Positions 1 through 13,828 of a DNA stretch of 64,000 bases are shown piece after piece; the stretch's first letter is position 1, and the number at the start of each line of letters is the position of its first letter. The position numbers were made by a program, and so were the translations under genes. The DNA is from Augochlora pura (Eukaryota; Arthropoda; Insecta; Hymenoptera; Halictidae): assembly GCF_028453695.1 (NCBI RefSeq), contig NC_135773.1, positions 21,997,782 through 22,061,781 on the forward strand. The letters run 5' to 3'. Below the pieces are notes generated by a model, which saw only the letters and a program-made list of their open reading frames with translations, was not told the DNA's origin and made no database searches.

Positions 1-103
1 ATATAATATTAATATTAAAGCTAGAAGCAACACTTTTTGTTTAAAGACACATTGTTTTATTATGCCCCGTTTTTATTTAACGGTTGGGACTTTTGTGGGC
101 GTT

Positions 104-258
104 TAAATGAAATAGATAAATAAATAGATTATAGCAAAAAGATAGAATTATATAATAGGCTAAAGAAAGAAATAAATACATAGATAAATAAATAGATTAT
201 AACAAAAAGTAAAATTGGATATTAAGCTAAATAAAGAAATAAATAGATAAGTGATTAA
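104..258. repeat. AT-rich tandem duplication, about 77-bp unit
   Basis: AATAGATAAATAAATAGATT then ATAGCAAAAAG and the related ATAGATAAATAAATAGATTA then TAACAAAAAG mark two units. Confidence 0.55.
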
Positions 259-2106
259 TTCAAAAAAAGCTTAATAGAAAAATAAATAAGTAGCCATATA
301 CATAAAATACATATATATATAAATAAATAACGCAGTCACGGTAATTAAGTGATTCACTCAAAAATGTTTACGGATTTTTCACCGTAATTGCAACGATTTT
401 ATACTCGTTGTAAAACTTTTTCAAATTGACGTTTTGCGCTTTTCCAGATCGCGTTGAAAATCACCGACGCTACGATTTGTTATAACAAATTTTCCAACAG
501 CAGGCGAAATACGCGGCATTTCCTCGAAATTAATAACGCGCAGCTAAATTTCAGGGTGTTATTTAGCCTTTTGCGTTCGCAGCAATTTCGACTTGAAAAC
601 CCTGGAAATTTCGTCCGGGGCCCGGCAATTTCATGCAATTCAAAACATTTTACGTAGATCGCCGAAACGAAGTGAGTGCGTTCGCGTCGCGCTCGCATTC
701 TTCGCAAAATGGAACGTCACAAAACAAAGTTGATGACATCAACATCGTTTTAAATTATATTATGAACAATTCCAGCGGCGTCGCAGACGCGAAGCATTGG
801 AACGCAATAAAAAAATATGACACTCGTTTCGTAATGAAAATTGTTCAACGATTAACGAAAGCGTTTCGTGTGGTACGAGTGGTTTGTTTATCCGGGACTG
901 TACTGTTGAACAATCGAACGTATTTCTGTACTGTGCACTTTATACCGAAGCACTTTAACGTTAAAAAATGCTTGTATTTTTATGGTGATGTATGCGGATA
1001 AGGGTTGTAAATTTTGCAAATGGTGAAGTACGGTAGTAAAAAGATGGTGGTACTAAAAAGATATAGTTAATTTGAAATATTTTTATTTATGGCGCAGAAT
1101 ATAGCGAGTAAAAAAAGTATTCGAACTCTTTTAAAACGGTATAATTATTTTCTAAAAATTAGACCAAATGACTTGTATTGTTTGGAGGTTAGAATGGAAC
1201 CTAGTACACTGTTCGACAACTAAAATGCTTTTTGAAAATTTTGCTTTTACTTTGAATGACATTAAAAATTAAAAACCTATAAAATACTCTATAGTGAGTA
1301 TTTGGACCTGACCCAAATCATCAAAGCCTTACCCTTGCATTTCAACGCAACTATTCAAGCCATTCGACTTCGCATGAAACGCATCGACGAGAGAGACACA
1401 GTTTTCCTGCAAAACGCTAACTAACTATTCTCACCCCTTCCCACCCCTTTCGCGCCGATAATAAATGGAGAAACGCCGAAACGAGGGGGTGTTCGCCGAA
1501 ATTGAATGTTCGCCGGTCGGTTTCCACCGGGGGATAAGGACAATGCGCCTTTTTTCTCGATGGGGTCCGATGTCGGCCAAGTAGACAACCGCGCTTAAAT
1601 GGGACGTCAACTTTGGAGATTTACACGGCGTCCACCCGCAAGAACTGTCACGCCGGACGTTCCGTTCCACCGAAAAAAATATGATTAATCGACCGGGCGC
1701 CGAAAGTTCTTTGGCCCGACTTCCAGAGATTCCGTGCTCCCTACCCCTTCCACTTCCATCTCCATCTCTCTTTCTCTCTCTCTTTTTCTGTATTCCTTTT
1801 TGTACGCGAACTTTGCCTGAGCCCGCTGCCCACAAAAGACGAGCTTTGCTTGAGAATGGTCTCCGTGTCTGCTGGACTTCGAAATTTTTGCGACTACAAA
1901 GGTGGACGGTTTTCTTCGTTCAGCTGTGTTTTACCAGATGTTTCATGGATCATGGAAGGACATTATTATTATTGCTGTAGAGTCCGAAGATAAAGTATCC
2001 TTTGATAACGAGATCACCGAGATGGTTTCACTTTGATTGACGATTCCACGTTCACTGAAATTATGTGGATCTTATGATATGTAAGATATATCTTATTCCA
2101 TATATT

Positions 2107-2510
2107 ATGTTCGGTCTTATAATATAGATATAATAATATATTCATTACTGTTTTAATATACATATTATAATTATATATAATAATAATACTACTATAATAG
2201 TAGTGATAGTATAAATAATAGTATAGTATACATATATACTATTATTATTATACATATATTATTATATCATTAATTAAAATACAAATTACAAAAAATTATT
2301 CGGTCACACTGACCGAATATCATTGAATATAGATATAATAATCTATTTATTACTATTTTAATATATATGTATATAATAATAATAATAATATAAAAGTAGT
2401 GATAGTATAAGAAATAATAGTATAGTATACATATGTACTATTACTATTGTACATATATTATTATATCATTATTATTATATACTACTATATTCTTAAAAAA
2501 TTATTCGATC
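2107..2510. repeat. AT-rich tandem duplication, about 204-bp unit
   Basis: GATATAATAATATATTCATT (near 2127) and GATATAATAATCTATTTATT (near 2332) start parallel blocks. Each contains AGTAGTGATAGTATAA, AATAATAGTATAGTATACAT and TATTATTATATCATTA, and each ends at AAAAATTATTCG. Confidence 0.65.
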
Positions 2511-3221
2511 CCATCGACTTGCGTAATTTGTAATCAAATTTAAGGTCCGTGAATACCATCTCAACATTAACTCATCAGCATTATATTTCACCTTTTATAT
2601 TTCGAATAGAACTGGATCGAGCAAAACGGGTTCTTAAATACCATCAAACCTCGGGCCCTCTTTTTTCATTCGAAATATGTGCGAGGGTAAAAAGCGTCGA
2701 TCGCGAGCCGGGAATACCGGAAACGACCGTGGAAACAAGACGAACGGGAAGTTCGAAACGATAACCGGGCGAAAATCTCGTTCAGCGGTGAGCCAGCTCG
2801 AAGAAAAAGATTATCGTGGATTTCGCGGGAATGGCCGAGCGATTCGTGGCAATGGGCGAGCGGGCGGCGGCGTTGTTTCCGGTGGCTGCGCGAGTCTATT
2901 TCGTTCCCGAGGCTCTCGAGGAAATATCTTACGGCGAACAGGATTTCGACGGCCGTGGAACGACGCGTTTCTTCATCGGGGATTTAAACAGTTTTTGAAC
3001 GGTACAGTGTCTCCTCGCCGCGGCAAATTCCATTTGTCCCGTGGATCTGAACGTTGTCGCGGTTCCGATTTTTCAGCGTTAGTATCGTTCACGCACGCTT
3101 GCATAGGTTAGGCGATCTTCGATATTATCATCGCCGAATTTACTTTGAAGGAAATTCTAACAATTTAGGAACAGAGCGCTTCTCGATTGAATTGTTATTA
3201 TTGTTATGGGGGATGTTTTAA

Positions 3222-3441
3222 CCCTTTGCAGTCGGAGCCATTTTAACTTGAGATCCAAAATATTTTTCCAAACTCGCAGCGTTTCCATTTTAAGTAACCT
3301 GGTGCGTTTTACACATTATAGAATTGATATTTGCGACAGTTAACAGGCTCTTAACAAATGTTTGTGTGTAAGTAAACTTGATAAAAATGAGTTTGAAACG
3401 TGGCACGATTATTTTCAGAGTCGCCGCTCGACCGCAAATGG
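3222..3441. mobile_element. TTAA-flanked MITE, family 1 (CCCTTTGCAGTCGGAG)
   Basis: It is bounded by TTAA at 3218-3221 and 3442-3445. The left end is CCCTTTGCAGTCGGAGCCAT; the right end is the imperfect inverse (AGTCGCCGCTCGACCGCAAA then TGG). The body aligns by eye with 13530-13768. TTAA target sites and CCC-starting termini are hallmarks of piggyBac-type transposition (family knowledge). Confidence 0.75.
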
Positions 3442-4202
3442 TTAAACCGATTCGAGATGATAATAGTGTATTGTATATTATTGTTAAGGGGAACATCATA
3501 AAGCGATTCGAGACGATGATATTTTATTGTATATTATCGCATTGTATATTATGGTTAGGGGGAATTTTTTATATAATATACTACACCGAAATATACAACG
3601 TAATCCTACATAAAGGGTTGAACAAAGTCGCCACGAATAATATACCGAAGAAGACCGTTCTCGAATCAGGCAACCCTCGCGTAAGCGGTAAAGTATACTT
3701 TCGCGGAACAACTGTGCGCGACGTTGGCACGCCGCCGGCGTAATTTCATCCCCGAACACGCCAGCCCGCCTCCACCTCGTCGATGATGCCGCACCGCGGT
3801 GCCGTATTTAGAAACCAAAACACACCAATTAGCAATCAGCCGGTGTCAGCTGGTGCGGAATTTGCGCGCGCGCGCGCGCTCGCGAGACAGCCCCTGCGTT
3901 TATGCGGGGGATAGAATGTGCATCGGCGCGCGGCGTTTACTCGGCGCCGCGGGTTCTCCGCGATGGAGAAAGACGAGAGGCGGGAGAAGAGGAGGAGGGG
4001 AGGGAGCGCGCGATGCCTCGGGTGGTGTGCCGTTGGAAGGGTTGAGATCTAACAGGGCCACATGTACTTGGCATATTTTAGGTCAGCCGGCACCTAGGCC
4101 GTTATAATGCGCCTGGATGTCGCCGAGTACTCGACTCGACGACGCGGACTGGGTTGAGCGGGGCTGACACGGTGCGGGGGAGGGGGACACCGGTTGAGAG
4201 CA

Positions 4203-4204
<2 letters not shown>

Positions 4205-4234
<30 letters not shown>

Positions 4235-4252
4235 CGAGAGAGAGAGAGAGAG
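4205..4252. repeat. (GA)n microsatellite
   Basis: Nearly pure GA repeats with AAAG and CG interruptions. Confidence 0.95.
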
Positions 4253-4748
4253 CAAGGATAGCACTCGGTGATGCGAGCCGACGACTGCCGCAACAGTGGA
4301 ACGAGCGCGAACTTTGCCGTTCAACGCAAAGATGATTTCGCATCGGGGAATGCTGGCAAGGCGGGGAACACCCATTCGAAGCCTGTTATCATCCATTGTA
4401 GGTGGCTCGAGATCGACGAAAGAAGTCGCGAGACTGCTACGGTATTCATTACCGAAGCTGTCATCCGCCGTCGTCGACGTCGTCGTCTTGCCTCGCGAGG
4501 GCCGCGCGAAAGTGTACGTTGCTTTTGACAACCTCTGAGAACTGAAGCACCCACCGTCGCGAAACTCTCGCGGGCCTTCGTACCTTGAACTTAATGCTTC
4601 CATGTAATCTACTGGCTAGGTGCGTGATTGAAGGATAAAATATTTAAAAAACCGATGGCCAGTTATGTCGCAGAAAAATATTTATCACGTGTTGTCTAGG
4701 TAAATTAGTAACTGGGATCGCGATAGTTAAACTTGAAATTTATTACAA

Positions 4749-4850
4749 TAGTGATTTAACGTAATGAAGAGATTGGCAAAATGAAGAGGTTGACAAATCG
4801 AAGAGATTAACAAAACGAAGAGATTAACCAAAAGGAAGAGATTGACTCGT
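4749..4850. repeat. 19-bp minisatellite, about five copies
   Basis: The unit resembles AACGAAGAGATTAACAAA, with variants AATGAAGAGATTGGCAAA and AAGGAAGAGATTGAC. Confidence 0.6.
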
Positions 4851-5744
4851 TTGCTAGCATAGAAACTAAGTTGAAGTTTCCTGCTTCAAAAATTAATATA
4901 TAGTATCCTTCAAATGAAAAGATTAACTGAAACAAAGAATGGCTATGTATTAATTATTAAAGGGTATTATTAAAGGCTATTATATACTAATTATTAATTG
5001 TTAAAGAAAAGAGGAAACTTCAACTCAATTTAATTTCCATACATCGGAAACGACACACAAGCACTTTGCGTTCAGCAATAAATTAAATCAGACCTTGATA
5101 AAATATCATCGCATACTCTATTATCACAAAAGTCATTGTTCTTACACTCGCGCATCGTCAATGGCATCTGTAACGTATAGAGCGACAGCAACGAACACGT
5201 TAAATAATGGTTCGGCATTTCAGAGGCTTGTTCCGAGGTCCCCCAGCTTTTAAGGTCAATTAAAAGTGCGAATCTTCGTCGGAATAGTTAGACGGAAGTT
5301 TGAGATATTAGTTTTAACGCTTTCTATCGCGGCCTTTGTAAGGTGAGAATACGGGTTCGCGCCAGCTGCGAACCAGGCAGAGAACCGGCCGGCCGGATGA
5401 AAGCTCGCCTAAGTAAGTAAGTTCCGAGCTCTAAAGAGAATTTCGAGGATTCTTTGAATAGTTGGCTATTCGTTAATTAGGGAGTGTAGCCTTTTAATGC
5501 AAGACATGCCGGAGATGGTCTATTTTTTCTTCCTTTTTTTTTTCGTACCGGTGTCTCAAACGAATCCGCTCTTTACCTAGTAATTTTGTAGACTTTGATG
5601 CGAATGTCAGAGTGGTGGGTACAGTTTGTTCTTAGTTTTGTCTAATTATAGGGAAATAGGGTGGTAACTACGGAAAACTGTATTTTATTGGAAGAGAATA
5701 TACGATAAAAATTATAAAGTAAAAAAAGAGGTATAGAACTTTCA

Positions 5745-5822
5745 CCAGATAGAAAACAAGTGGCCAAAAAATAGCCAAATAGAAAACAAATGGCTAAAAA
5801 ATATAACCAAATAGAAAAAAAA
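5745..5822. repeat. Short minisatellite (AAATAGAAAACAA unit)
   Basis: Repeated ATAGAAAACAAGTGGC, ATAGAAAACAAATGGC and CCAAATAGAAAAAA motifs alternate over about 80 bp. Confidence 0.5.
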
Positions 5823-6365
5823 GGGGCTATAACTTTGACCAAAAATTTGACAACAATTCGCAACCTCGTTCGATTTTTATGGAACATATGAAAAATACAA
5901 AATTAAGGTTTTTACCTTATTTTTTGCGAATATCAATAATTTTTCTATATTCTGCTATGATTATACGATTATACGTTATTATATCTTTCGATAACTATTA
6001 TAATTTCCTCTCCACCAAAGTATTAAAATATGACCATAATTTTTGACATACTTATACAGTTCACCTCTATAATGTGCATTTTAAAGATAGGTTTAAAGAT
6101 AGTTTCGTCAAAGATAAATTTTAGCTTGACACATTGAAAATGTTACTATGTTTAACACATTAAGTGTTCGATGTTCTTGCGATATGAAAGTTTAATTAAT
6201 TAATAAAACCGATAGTAGGAAGTTCAAATTTAGCAGTGAAAATATTAGTTGAACTCTATTACACTTCAACATATTATATATTACATACATCATACTATAT
6301 ATATGTATTATGTATTGTACATATTATATAATATATTATATTATGTATATGTAGTTCGATATATT

Positions 6366-6478
6366 ACAATAAAACTAGATTTCAACTAGCTTTCAATAAA
6401 ACAAGATTTCATCTAGATTTCAACTAGCTTTCAATAAAACAAGATTTCATCTAGATTTCAACTACATTTCAAGAAAGC
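6366..6478. repeat. 43-bp minisatellite, 2.5 copies
   Basis: The unit ACTAGATTTCAACTAGCTTT then CAATAAAACAAGATTTCATC repeats, the last copy diverging to CTACATTTCAAGAAAGC. Confidence 0.7.
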
Positions 6479-8754
6479 AAGAATCAACACGCGCGTACAT
6501 CCCCGCACATATACAAACAGCCGCGACGCGAATTTTTTAGAAAAATTAGCCCGTGCGCGGAGAACAAAATCGCAACGGAATGCAGAGGAAAAATCGTGAT
6601 CCATAGAATTGAATTATCAAACGCGAACGCGTCTATATTGCTGATCGAATCGAACCCCGTTCCGGCATTCGAAACGACGGGAATAACAAATATCGCTTGT
6701 ATAATCGCAACGCGATCGACTAATTCGGAAATAGAAGCTACCGGGGATACTGCATTCGACGGGGATTGAATTAAAGCGAAAACGGCGTTAATTTGCACGC
6801 CGGTGGCGCAACAGACCGCCCGGCGTCGGGCTGACGCGTGACTTACGAGCATTAAGTCACAAATTTGATACCCCCGCGAACAGTTCAATTTCCTTTTAAT
6901 TCAGCGCTCCGCGCGTGGAGAGCCCCGCTCCGCGCCCCCTTTCGCCCCGCTTCATCCCCTTCGCGTCGCACCCCTTTCGCGTTTCAGACGTTAAATGTAT
7001 TACCGCGTATGATAAGCTTCCAGTTGGGGATTGTCGCGAGTCTACGAGCGTTCCGTACACCCATGAATCGTAAACCCGGCGCGACGATGTGTTACGAGCC
7101 GAGGGCCAGTTTGGAGGGTCAGTAAACGAGTTTTTGGGTATTTGGATCGATTCTACTTGACCTCGTAACATCCATCAAAAAATTAATTGATACACCTCAA
7201 GTGTATCATTCCTAGTTAGAATCGACGCGACGGACCGTAGCTCGGCGTCGCGACGCGTGGCGTATCCGCGACGGAAGCAAGGGCTGATCCGCGACGGAAA
7301 CAAGGGACGAAAGGAAGAGCACTTGTAATCCGGCGAGAATATGATTTTAACGATCTTATAACGCCCGGGCATGCTTCCATCGACGTTTATCGTCGCCGAT
7401 ACCGAGTGCCGCGCGATGATTCGATAATACAGCGAAGCAGTCTCCCGGTCATTTCAGTTTGTAGCGACGCGGTAACGACGCGATAAATTTCTACTTAGCG
7501 GGGGCGACCAACGAGCCGCCTACGTTCCACGGAATAGCCGATTTAGATGGTCGAAGATCCCTCCGTACGAGAGAACCGCGCTACAAACGGATGATTATGT
7601 TATTACTCGACGACCCATTCGCTTAACAAACGCGCGATTTAGATGTACCTTTAGGTAGCACGGAGAGTTTCAGGACTCGTTTAAGGGGCGACAGGAAGCG
7701 ACGAGATTGGCGGTGTCTAATGTAGCGGTTCTACTTTCTTTCCGATAACTCGTTACTGCTTATTGGGGAAAGGAGAGTTTTATCAGAATGAGGACATTGA
7801 AAGTATGGTTTTATCGGAGAGAAAATTTATTTGTCAATGAATATACCTCCGGGGTCCTATAAAATGTCATTATTATATTATACCAATGTAATGATAAATA
7901 ATAATAATAATAAAGAAATAATATCGAGGTCACTTGAGTTCCATCAGTGCCATTTAGGAATCTTTAAAAGGGTTATATCATGTAATTTAGTTAAAAAGAA
8001 AAGCACCATGTTCCTATTTCCATTAATTATCAATTTAATGAAATTTTGCCGATCCAAGATCCATTATAAAGTTTATAACGGAACAAGTATTACGTACGAC
8101 AATGTTAAATTCAAGATTCTTATTCAAGATTTTATTTCTTTTATTAATTTCATTTATGAAAATCCCATTTATAGGGATTTTTATATTTTATATTTTTATA
8201 TAAAAACTATAACATAGAAATACTAATAATTTATACATTATTATACATTAGTTCGACAATCGTTATACATTAGTTTATATTTAATCTATAAAATATAACG
8301 TTCCGGCTATATTCGGGCCCGGCAAGAATCATTACAATACACGAAACGTTACTATATCGTAAAGGGTTAAACACGCCAGGACAAACCGAAGCGAACGAAA
8401 ACGGTATACCGTATAAATGAATAAATTCACAAGCACTGTAACTAATCGAGAGCAAGTAATCGTTCCATTATCCTCGGAATACGTGCCACCCTGGTTAGCT
8501 CGGATAATCCGAGGCGTTGGCTATATATACGCGCCGCCCTGTCGAAGAGGAATCTCGAATCACGGGCATCGAATCACTCCGTACGGAGGGATAGCCGCGC
8601 CGCCCGCGCGCGCGCTCGTTTCCGGCTTACAGGCGGACCAGGATTCGCCATAAAATCCGAACACGTTGGGAATCCGACGCGGGACCGGGAGGGGCAATCA
8701 TCGTAAAAGCGTATCAGTGGTTCATAAAAATGCGTTCGGCTTAATTGAACCTCT

Positions 8755-8818
8755 TAGGGGTGGGGCAGGAGGAGGAGGAGAAGGAGGAGGGAGGAGGAGA
8801 GGGAGGGGAAAGGGGGGT
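8755..8818 (+). repeat. Purine/G-rich tract (GGAGGA)n
   Basis: It is almost only G and A, with many GG and GGG runs (AGGAGGAGGAGAAGGAGG, GGGAGGGGAAAGGGGGG). It could form a G-quadruplex or triplex. Confidence 0.7.
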
Positions 8819-9380
8819 AATGAGCTTTCGAGCGAGATACCGCCACCGGGAACGATGTTTTAAGCGTTAAACGCGGGGCTCGCCCCTCCCCTTCCCCGCC
8901 CTATGGCGTAACGGCCAATTTCTAGCGGCGGAGGGGGGGCGAAAGTTATCTCGCGCGCGAGCAGGGTTCTCGCCGCGGTTACTTTGAGGCCGGTGTTACT
9001 TCGTTAACGGGCCCGCGTTGCCGCGCCGGCCGCCACGACCGGATTACCGCGTCTGGGACGAGCTGCAGGCGCAGTAATCCGACGATAATGCAGTAACGAG
9101 ATTCCGGCTCACGTACGTTCCCTGCATATTTTAACTTTGCATTTCGCGCGGCACCGGGCCGGCCACGGCGAGCCCGCCGCGCGCCCACGCGTGGCCCGTG
9201 GGGTCATCGTACTCGAATCCGTCCGCGCCCCGTCGTGCTCGCGCGCGCGATCACTCGGACATCTGCCGCGCCCGCGAAATATTGCTGTCTTGACACGGGG
9301 CGCGCGGAGGCCGCGTGTCCGGCCGGTTCGTTGGATGGTCGGGGATGGTTGACGCTGAATCGGCGTTTCGCAGTTTTTAA

Positions 9381-9590
9381 CCCTTTTGGTACAGGATATA
9401 TGTAACATGTCGGCGTTCATGTTATAACCGATATAAATAATAGAATTCTATATTTCTTAATACTGTAGTTGGAAGCAATGTTTTTTATTTAAGAAAGCAC
9501 TGTATTACCAAGCACAGTTTTTTTAGTTAACGCTTAAGACAATCTTTATATAGAGGACACATGGCGGACAGAGCGCTGGCACCTAAAGGG
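9381..9590. mobile_element. TTAA-flanked MITE (CCCTTTTGGTAC ends)
   Basis: TTAA lies at 9377-9380 and 9591-9594. The left end is CCCTTTTGGTACAGGATATA; the right end GCGCTGGCACCTAAAGGG is its imperfect inverse. The right 40 bp (GGACAGAGCGCT) is shared, in reverse, with the repeat starting at 52103. Confidence 0.7.
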
Positions 9591-10689
9591 TTAAATGTCG
9601 TCACCTCAAGAATTTATTATATTCTTTCGCTTCGCAGACAGAACTTTCCGGCAGACCTAATATTATTATAATAATTTAATATTTAAATTATTTCTAATAC
9701 TCTTAGTATTTAAATTATTTTCAGTATTTTAAATATTTTTCATTGTTGCCAGTTCGATGGCGATTTATGAATATCATTCTCGAAAAGTATATGTCGCAAA
9801 TAAAGTTTGTTATAAAATAATTTGTTAGAAAATAATCTACCAATAGACCTCGTATAATGTAAAAAGTATTATTCTGCGAAAGTTCGGCGAATTGGAGCAC
9901 AAACAATTCACACCCCGTGACCGTCGAGGCATCAAAAGTGTCTTTGCCGTCATGCGAGATAATATTATCCTCTTTTGCAACGAGAATGCAGCAGAGTGTA
10001 CTAAAACACACTAATGGATTCGAGATCCTCGTTCGTTATGCCATCGACTCGTTCCAGCGTGCGCTGAAATATGTGTGTTTAAGGGTAATCCGTTCCGAGC
10101 CCGCGCTCGGGAGCTAATTTATCATACGATGGAACGAACGGAAGCGGCGGGGAGCGAGGAGAAGGTATAAGATGAATGCGAAGTGGGGAGAAGCAAGGGG
10201 ATGGTTGGTAATATCGTACTGCCTCGGATATTTTAGCCTCTCGTCGGGATTTCACGTGCTTCCTTAAGAAATGCTTATCGGGTGACATCTTGTTGAAATT
10301 GTCCGACGAAAATAATCTATCACCAATCACTTATTAATTATGTTAAGTTATTTTACATTTAATAAAGTATGTAGTGACTACTGACACAGTGGAATTTCAA
10401 GAGTAATTATTGTTTAAGAAGTTGTAGATGGTGGTCAAGATTATGTATGGTAAGGTGCGTGCGTATCAAAGTCTGCCATAATCAAGGGGTTAACAACCCC
10501 TAGCGACTCAAAAACTATCTCCACGACGACTATGACAATGCGTGACATTACAGGACGACGGTTGTCTTATGGCTCGCGATCATTCTACCCTTCACACTCG
10601 GCAAAAAACCCTACAGTATCCACCCCTAGGAAAAAGTATAAGGGTTAACCTACACGTCCTATAGACAGTTTGTAGTTCCTAAGTAAATA

Positions 10690-10769
10690 TAAGGTTGGAA
10701 ACTATGAAACGGGCGTTTCTGTCTATTCTATATTCAGCTGCGACGCCCGTTTCATAGTTTCCAACCTAA
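10690..10769. mobile_element. 80-bp palindromic mariner-like MITE, copy A
   Basis: The ends are imperfect inverted repeats. The left arm reads AAGGTTGGAAACTATGAAAC then GGGCG; the right arm is its reverse complement (CGCCCG, GTTTCATAGTTTCCAACCT). A loop of about 25 bp contains TCTATATTCAGCTGCG. Length and layout (80 bp, ends near TTAGGTTGG, TA-rich insertion context) resemble the human mariner MITE MADE1 in design. Copy B follows 31 bp later. Confidence 0.85.
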
Positions 10770-10800
10770 TTTATTGAAAAAACGCGACTTACCCAATTAG

Positions 10801-10880
10801 TTAAATTGGAAACTATGAAACGGGCGTTTCTGTCTATTCTATCTTCAGCTACGACGCCCGTTTCATAGTTTCCAACATAA
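10801..10880. mobile_element. 80-bp palindromic mariner-like MITE, copy B
   Basis: This is the same hairpin as copy A, in the same orientation and with a nearly identical loop (TCTATCTTCAGCTACG). The left end has diverged to TTAAATTGG and the right to CCAACATAA. The close similarity of loops A and B suggests local duplication of one insertion rather than two independent ones. Confidence 0.83.
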
Positions 10881-13529
10881 CAAATCAGTCATAGTCAATC
10901 GAATCGTCCTGAAACTTTCTAAACTGACATCAGTCGATCTACATTCTGAATATGAAGAAGATCTATGCCGGTTCATCTAATTAGTTCGATCACGAGTCGA
11001 CGGAAAATTCGAAATTCCTCTTTGAAATCGGAAACAAGCGCCGCGGCGGCCAAGCACGAGGAAAATAGCGCAGCGTTCTCCTTTTAGCGCGAGCGCGGAT
11101 CTCTCCGCTCAGCGGGGGCATTTGCATCGTTGATTACGTGCCGACGCGCGATGGCTCCGCCCGCCGAGTTTTATTGGATTCTCGCCTATCTGTTTCTCGA
11201 GCCGATACACGCCGTCCACGGGACGCGCTCGCTTTTTTCCCCGTTCCCTCTATTGGATCAGATTCGGCGAAAATCGTTTCCACCCGATAGACAGGGCCCC
11301 GAGGATACACCGCGCACTCCCCCCGGGGAAATAGTTTCCATGTAATTTCAACTTTTATCCGCCCTCGCCATATCCCTCCCCACCCTTGCCGTCCACGTGG
11401 AGAGGCTGTTTCGGTTATACTTTCAGTTGCGAAACGATTAACCGCGGAGAAAATGCGATTATTAATTGACGCTGGGCGAAGGGGTGCTGCGATCGATTCA
11501 CGAAATTCTAGTCCGAGCACGGCTTGTAGCAAAATAGATTTTCGATTTTCGAATATTTTAGATCGCTCTATGATCAATATTTGAGGTAAACGTAAATGTG
11601 TTATAGGGATAGAGGAGGGTGAATAATAATTAACGTTCGAACGTCATTAATCATTATTAACTCAGTTTAAACCTCTAGCATAGTTCATTTTATATTCAAT
11701 AAATTTATATTAATTTTATCACTAAAAAGTACATAGCAAAAATGAACATGTATATCTCGGTTTCTTAATGAAATCTGATCGAGCGGTGTCACTCGCCCCC
11801 GTCGCCCCCCTTATACCACCACCGCCGCGAAACCCTCGAACCTCGCCGCCGCCAACGCAACGCACACCCTCAGCCCTCGTAACGTTTATCGATCTACCGC
11901 GCGAAAAACTTTGCCAACGGCCCACTCGAAAACTTCTCGTCCGCCGGTGAGAAGCTTTTTCGTCGAAACTTAAACGACAGAGAAATTTTCTTTACGCGAA
12001 GGGCCCTCTCTCTCTCCCCCTCTCTCTCCACCCCTGGGGCAAATACTTTCATCGAGTGTCGCTTAATTTGCATGTGTACACCCGAATGAGACTTTCTCGC
12101 GGAGGGGCGAGAAACGTTGCCGCGAGGCGGCTACGTTGATACCCTGCCCTGTCGACAACGCAGACCGAATGAATTAATTTTCGAAATATAAAATTAATTT
12201 GCATTTTCATGTAAAGCGTATAGTCGAGTAATTAGTTAAGTATTGCAGTCTCTCTGATAAGTAAATTGTTAGTTATTTTAGGTTCTATAACATAGTAATG
12301 TCATCAGCAGAATCTGTAATTATGCTACAGTAGAAACTCGTTTATCCGAACCTCGATTGTGTCAACAACTTCAGGTCGAACCATTGTTATTCGAACTCCC
12401 AAGTGAATCTCTGTTACCTCTACAGAATTCTATCGTGCTCTTGGTTAGCCGAGAGCGTACTTTAAACTAATTTATTTTACCGTTATGCATATGAATATAA
12501 TTTATGCGAGGACGATGTATATTCACTTCTATACTGTTAAATATTTATTCGGCATAATAATGCGCGATAATGAACGTTATGAGGAAAAATTTATTCTTTG
12601 TATTAATAGTTAACATGGATGACGATAATTAAATTATTATCAATTCTATTATTACCTTACTAAAAAGGGAGGGTAAATTAACCCCTCGCACTATAATAAC
12701 GAGTCAGACTCCTGATAATTGATTACGATTATTAATTCCTTTTAAATTGAAATAAAATTGAATTATTCTGTCATCAAAGTTTAGAAACGAACGTAAATAA
12801 AGACAATAGAAGAAAGAAAGATTGTCTGCTCCTATTCTATATCTATAATAAGGGAAGAAGCGGAAGAGTGATCTGTATATCAATAATATCCAACCGATTC
12901 CCAAAATTTTTCTACGCGAAATTAAAAATGCGCGAAATTGCTGCGCCGCGTAAACCTACTTGTCAGCGAGATATAATTCCGATCGGTTGACTCGGTAAAC
13001 TCGCGATCTCCCGGCGTTCGATATCTCGACGCGGCGCGGCTAGAATTTGTTTCGTCTCTCGACGTCGGGCGTCGGTCTCTCGATCGTATCTGCGTCCGAC
13101 ACTCGACGGGAGGCCGAGGGCACTTTGCGCTCTCTCGACAACGGCGAATAAGAAGCAGAACGGGAAAACGAGCGGGGACGGCTCGTCAACAACGACCCAG
13201 TGCCGACGACGGGCCCGACCTTTACATAATGTATCGCGTTACCGTCTCTATCGCGCGCCTGCGAATCGATCCCCGGGATCGGTTTTCCACGGCGAGTGCG
13301 AAAATTCGAGAAGCAGTGACGTCAGCCGAACGGAGAGAGAACCGGAGGGAGGGGAGCTCGTGCGGCGCGACGGTTTCACGGGAAATTGAAATATCGCTGT
13401 CCCGCCCGAACTACCCCCCCGCACGCATCAAAAAGCAGTAAAGACCGCCGTGCACGCGCTCGTATTTGCTGACCGTATCGCCGCTGCGGATCATAAGTTG
13501 CGATAAAAGGCGGTGCGATAGTATGTTAA

Positions 13530-13768
13530 CCCCTAGCAGTCGGAGCCAATTTAAGTAGAAATCCAAAATCTCTTCCCAGACTTGCAGTGTTTCCATTTGA
13601 TATAATCTGGTGCGTTTTATGCGTTATGGAATCGAATTCTGCGAGTCGTGCAACAGTTAACAGCTCTTGGCAATTTTTCAAATATAAGTAAATTTGATAG
13701 AAATTATTTTGAAACGCGGCACGATCATTTTTAGTGGCGCCTTGCAGTCGCGACACGACCGCGAAGGG
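13530..13768. mobile_element. TTAA-flanked MITE, family 1
   Basis: TTAA lies at 13526-13529 and 13769-13772. The left end is CCCCTAGCAGTCGGAGCCAA; the right end includes CGACACGACCGCGAAGGGT. Internal landmarks shared with 3222-3441 are CTGGTGCGTTTTA, ACAGTTAACA and TTGAAACG then GGCACGAT. Confidence 0.78.
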
Positions 13769-13828
13769 TTAACCCCTTGCACTAGGATTCTATCCTCGCT
13801 GCGTTGATTGGCACTTGTTTGGCCTTAA

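Noticed and set aside
10421..10450. GTTGTAGATGGTGG as the reverse complement of the PPAIYKS block of the next nAChR exon
   Set aside because: The flanking codons do not fit (LTTIYNF instead of PPAIYKSFCEI) and no splice site or cys-loop is nearby.
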